Shown here piece by piece: positions 62,465-64,000 of a DNA stretch of 64,000 nt. The DNA comes from Pelosinus fermentans JBW45 (GTDB lineage: Bacteria; Bacillota; Negativicutes; DSM-13327): positions 714,501 through 778,500 of the forward strand of contig NZ_CP010978.1 in the NCBI RefSeq assembly GCF_000271665.2, written 5' to 3'. How positions within the stretch are numbered: position 1 is the first letter of the stretch; every line of letters starts with the position of its first letter. Both the position numbers and the translations under genes were made by a program. Below the pieces are notes generated by a model. The model saw nothing but the letters and a program-made list of their open reading frames with translations, made no database searches and was not told where the DNA came from.

Positions 62465-63709
62465 ATGAAAAAGAAATTAGTAGCTTCCTTGGCAGCTGCA
62501 ATGGTACTTGGCGTAGCTGGTACATCATTCGCTGCATCCAACCCTTTCGTAGACGTTCCTGCAAAACATTGGTCCTATGACGCGGTAACCAAACTAGCTA
62601 GCGCTGGTATCGTTGACGGTTATGGCGATGGCACTTTCAAAGGTGACAAAACCATCAGCCGTTATGAAATGGCTCAAATCGTCGCAAAAGCAATGGCTCA
62701 TTCTGACAAAGCAACTGCTGAGCAAAAAGCTTCTATCGACAAATTGTCCGTAGAATTTGCTGACGAATTAGAAGGCTTGAATGTTCGTGTAACGAAATTG
62801 GAAAAAAATTCTTCCACTATCAAAGTAACTGGTGAAGCTCGTTTGAGATATGAAGATTATAGTGATGATACTGGAGCAACATGGAAATTACGTAATCGAA
62901 TACACCTCAATGGTAATATCAACGATCAATGGAGTTATTATGGTCGCTTACAGGCTGAAAATAATTTAAAAGGTGACACTGATACCAGTGTGACTATGCA
63001 TAATGCATATGTAAAAGGGAATATCGCAGGCACTACTACTACTATCGGACGCTTTGACTATTTCTTGAATCATGGTATGCTGATTGATAGTCAATTAAAC
63101 GGTGCGAATGTAGCATTTGGTAATGTAGTAAAAGCAAATGTATTCTATGGTAAAGACAATAGCAATAAACTTTTTGGTAATAAAGCTAGTGATAATGGCT
63201 ATTTAACTGTAGCTGGTGTGGGCTTAAACTATGCAGCATCGAAAGCTACTAGTCTTAATGGTGGTTATTATCAATATGAAAGTAAAGATAATGCAAACTA
63301 TTTTGGTGATGGGGATAAACGTAAAATCTGGGAAGCTGGATTCAAAACCCAATTTGCAACTAATTTCAATCTATTAGGTTCATATGCAAAATCAGATGCT
63401 GATGCTGAAGATACAGCATACTTTGCTCAAATTGGCTATAAGGGTGCTAACAAAAGTAAAGTTGGATCTTATGGCGCATGGGTTCAATACCGTAATATTG
63501 AAGGTACTGTAGCGCCTGCTACTACGTTTAATGGCGTATTCACTAAAGAACATGGCCAAGCTAATGGTGGTAAAGGCTTTGAAGTAGGGTTTAACTATAC
63601 TCCTGTATTAAATACTGTACTTCGTGTGAAATATGCTAAAATTGAACCAACTGCTATTTCTTCTGAAAAGGTTGATTTCTACCAAGCACAAGCTGAATTC
63701 TTTTTCTAA
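62465..63709 (+). CDS. ompM3: OmpM-type SLH-domain outer-membrane porin (copy 3)
   Basis: 414 aa. Signal peptide ending SFA; SLH domain (FVDVPAKHWSYDAVTKLASA, DGYGDGTFKGDKTISRYEMA); helical stalk (ATAEQKASIDKLSVEFADEL); barrel with TTIGRFDYFLNHGMLIDSQL and AGVGLNYAASKATSLNGGYY; end AQAEFFF. It is near-identical to copy 2 in the first 120 residues and diverges mainly in the predicted outer loops. It should serve as another porin and outer-membrane tether. AAGGAG precedes the ATG and a strong terminator follows. Confidence 0.93.
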   Translation: MKKKLVASLAAAMVLGVAGTSFAASNPFVDVPAKHWSYDAVTKLASAGIVDGYGDGTFKGDKTISRYEMAQIVAKAMAHSDKATAEQKASIDKLSVEFADELEGLNVRVTKLEKNSSTIKVTGEARLRYEDYSDDTGATWKLRNRIHLNGNINDQWSYYGRLQAENNLKGDTDTSVTMHNAYVKGNIAGTTTTIGRFDYFLNHGMLIDSQLNGANVAFGNVVKANVFYGKDNSNKLFGNKASDNGYLTVAGVGLNYAASKATSLNGGYYQYESKDNANYFGDGDKRKIWEAGFKTQFATNFNLLGSYAKSDADAEDTAYFAQIGYKGANKSKVGSYGAWVQYRNIEGTVAPATTFNGVFTKEHGQANGGKGFEVGFNYTPVLNTVLRVKYAKIEPTAISSEKVDFYQAQAEFFF

Positions 63710-63717
63710 GAAAAGTT

Positions 63718-63757
63718 AAAAAAGAGATCGCTGCCATCTAGCAGCGATCTCTTTTTT
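63718..63757 (+). terminator. Terminator after ompM3
   Basis: AAAAAAGAGATCGCTGC pairs with GCAGCGATCTCTTTTTT around CATCTA. Confidence 0.92.
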
Positions 63758-63844
63758 ATTAAAAATAGATGCCTTTAATGCTATATATGTTCCTGGCATC
63801 TCAGAGCGCGGTTAGTGAAAATTATCCTAAATAATTGAAATTTC

Positions 63845-63875
63845 ACTTGACTTATTAGTCAAGTCGATGTATTAT
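63845..63875 (+). promoter_or_regulatory. Promoter with ACTTGACT/AGTCAAGT palindrome at the right edge
   Basis: TTGACT (63847-63852), 17 bases, TATTAT (63870-63875). The palindrome ACTTGACT-TATT-AGTCAAGT (63845-63864) overlaps the -35. The gene it serves is beyond the window; no open frame starts before 64000. Confidence 0.6.
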
Positions 63876-64000
63876 TGAGATTGTAAAGATTTTGTTAAAA
63901 TTTTCATCAATAGTTAATAAATTCTTAATAAATAGTAATAAAATATCAACGAAATAATTACATACTTATTTATAGAGATTCTGTTTTTTTATGGTCTTTC

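Overview
The window comes from a diderm, endospore-forming member of the Firmicutes, most likely a Negativicutes organism of the Sporomusa/Pelosinus type. This is inferred from gene content, not from a database match. Sporulation genes (spoIID, a spoIIQ-like gene, spoIIID) lie a few kilobases from a complete lipid A/KDO/Lpt lipopolysaccharide machinery, a Bam/Tam/Mla outer-membrane assembly set, flagellar L- and P-ring genes, and three OmpM-type porins that carry an S-layer-homology (SLH) domain. Almost every gene is on the + strand.

Layout. (1) 1-2.7 kb: end of the ATP synthase operon (atpG partial, atpD, atpC). (2) 2.8-8.4 kb: ywmB-like gene, murA, spoIID, spoIIQ-like, spoIIID, mbl, in the same order as in Bacillus. 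(3) 8.5-13.4 kb: flagellar rod and ring genes flgF, flgG, flgA, flgH, flgI, flgJ; the P and L rings imply an outer membrane. (4) 13.6-17.2 kb: a phosphodiester-glycosidase-like protein, a tiny barrel-sandwich protein and an S55 (SpoIVB-type) peptidase. (5) 17.6-33.1 kb: envelope assembly block mlaE-mlaF-mlaD, tolC, tamB, a sigma factor, a membrane protein, bamA, an unknown barrel-like protein and three Skp/OmpH paralogs. (6) 33.1-56.4 kb: LPS synthesis and export: lpxD, a YjbH-like protein, lpxL, a large MacB-topology permease with its ATPase, lpxC, fabZ, lpxA, lpxI, lpxB, msbA, waaA, lpxK, kdsB, kdsA, kdsD, kdsC, a second lpxL, lptC, lptA, lptB, and one lptF/G permease; then a DUF3084 protein. 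(7) 58.2-63.7 kb: three ompM genes with related structured 5' leaders, plus two small genes.

How it fits together. The lpx and kds genes make Kdo-lipid A, MsbA flips it, and the Lpt proteins carry it to the outer membrane (LptD is not in this window). BamA with the Skp paralogs and TamB insert outer-membrane proteins. MlaEFD moves phospholipid, its MlaD apparently ending in its own barrel. The OmpM proteins span the outer membrane and should tether it to peptidoglycan through their SLH domains.

The main non-coding signals are: a conserved hairpin (12-nt loop GAAACNTGGAMA, covarying stem) in the leaders of all three ompM genes; four GACT-N4-AGTC palindromes near tolC, lpxA, ompM1 and a promoter at the right edge; an intergenic repeat family in three related flavours (CTTTG, CTCTG, CTTCG) at more than a dozen gaps; and a second repeat family (CCCCTCT...AGAGGGG). 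No rRNA, tRNA, CRISPR array, insertion sequence or prophage was seen.
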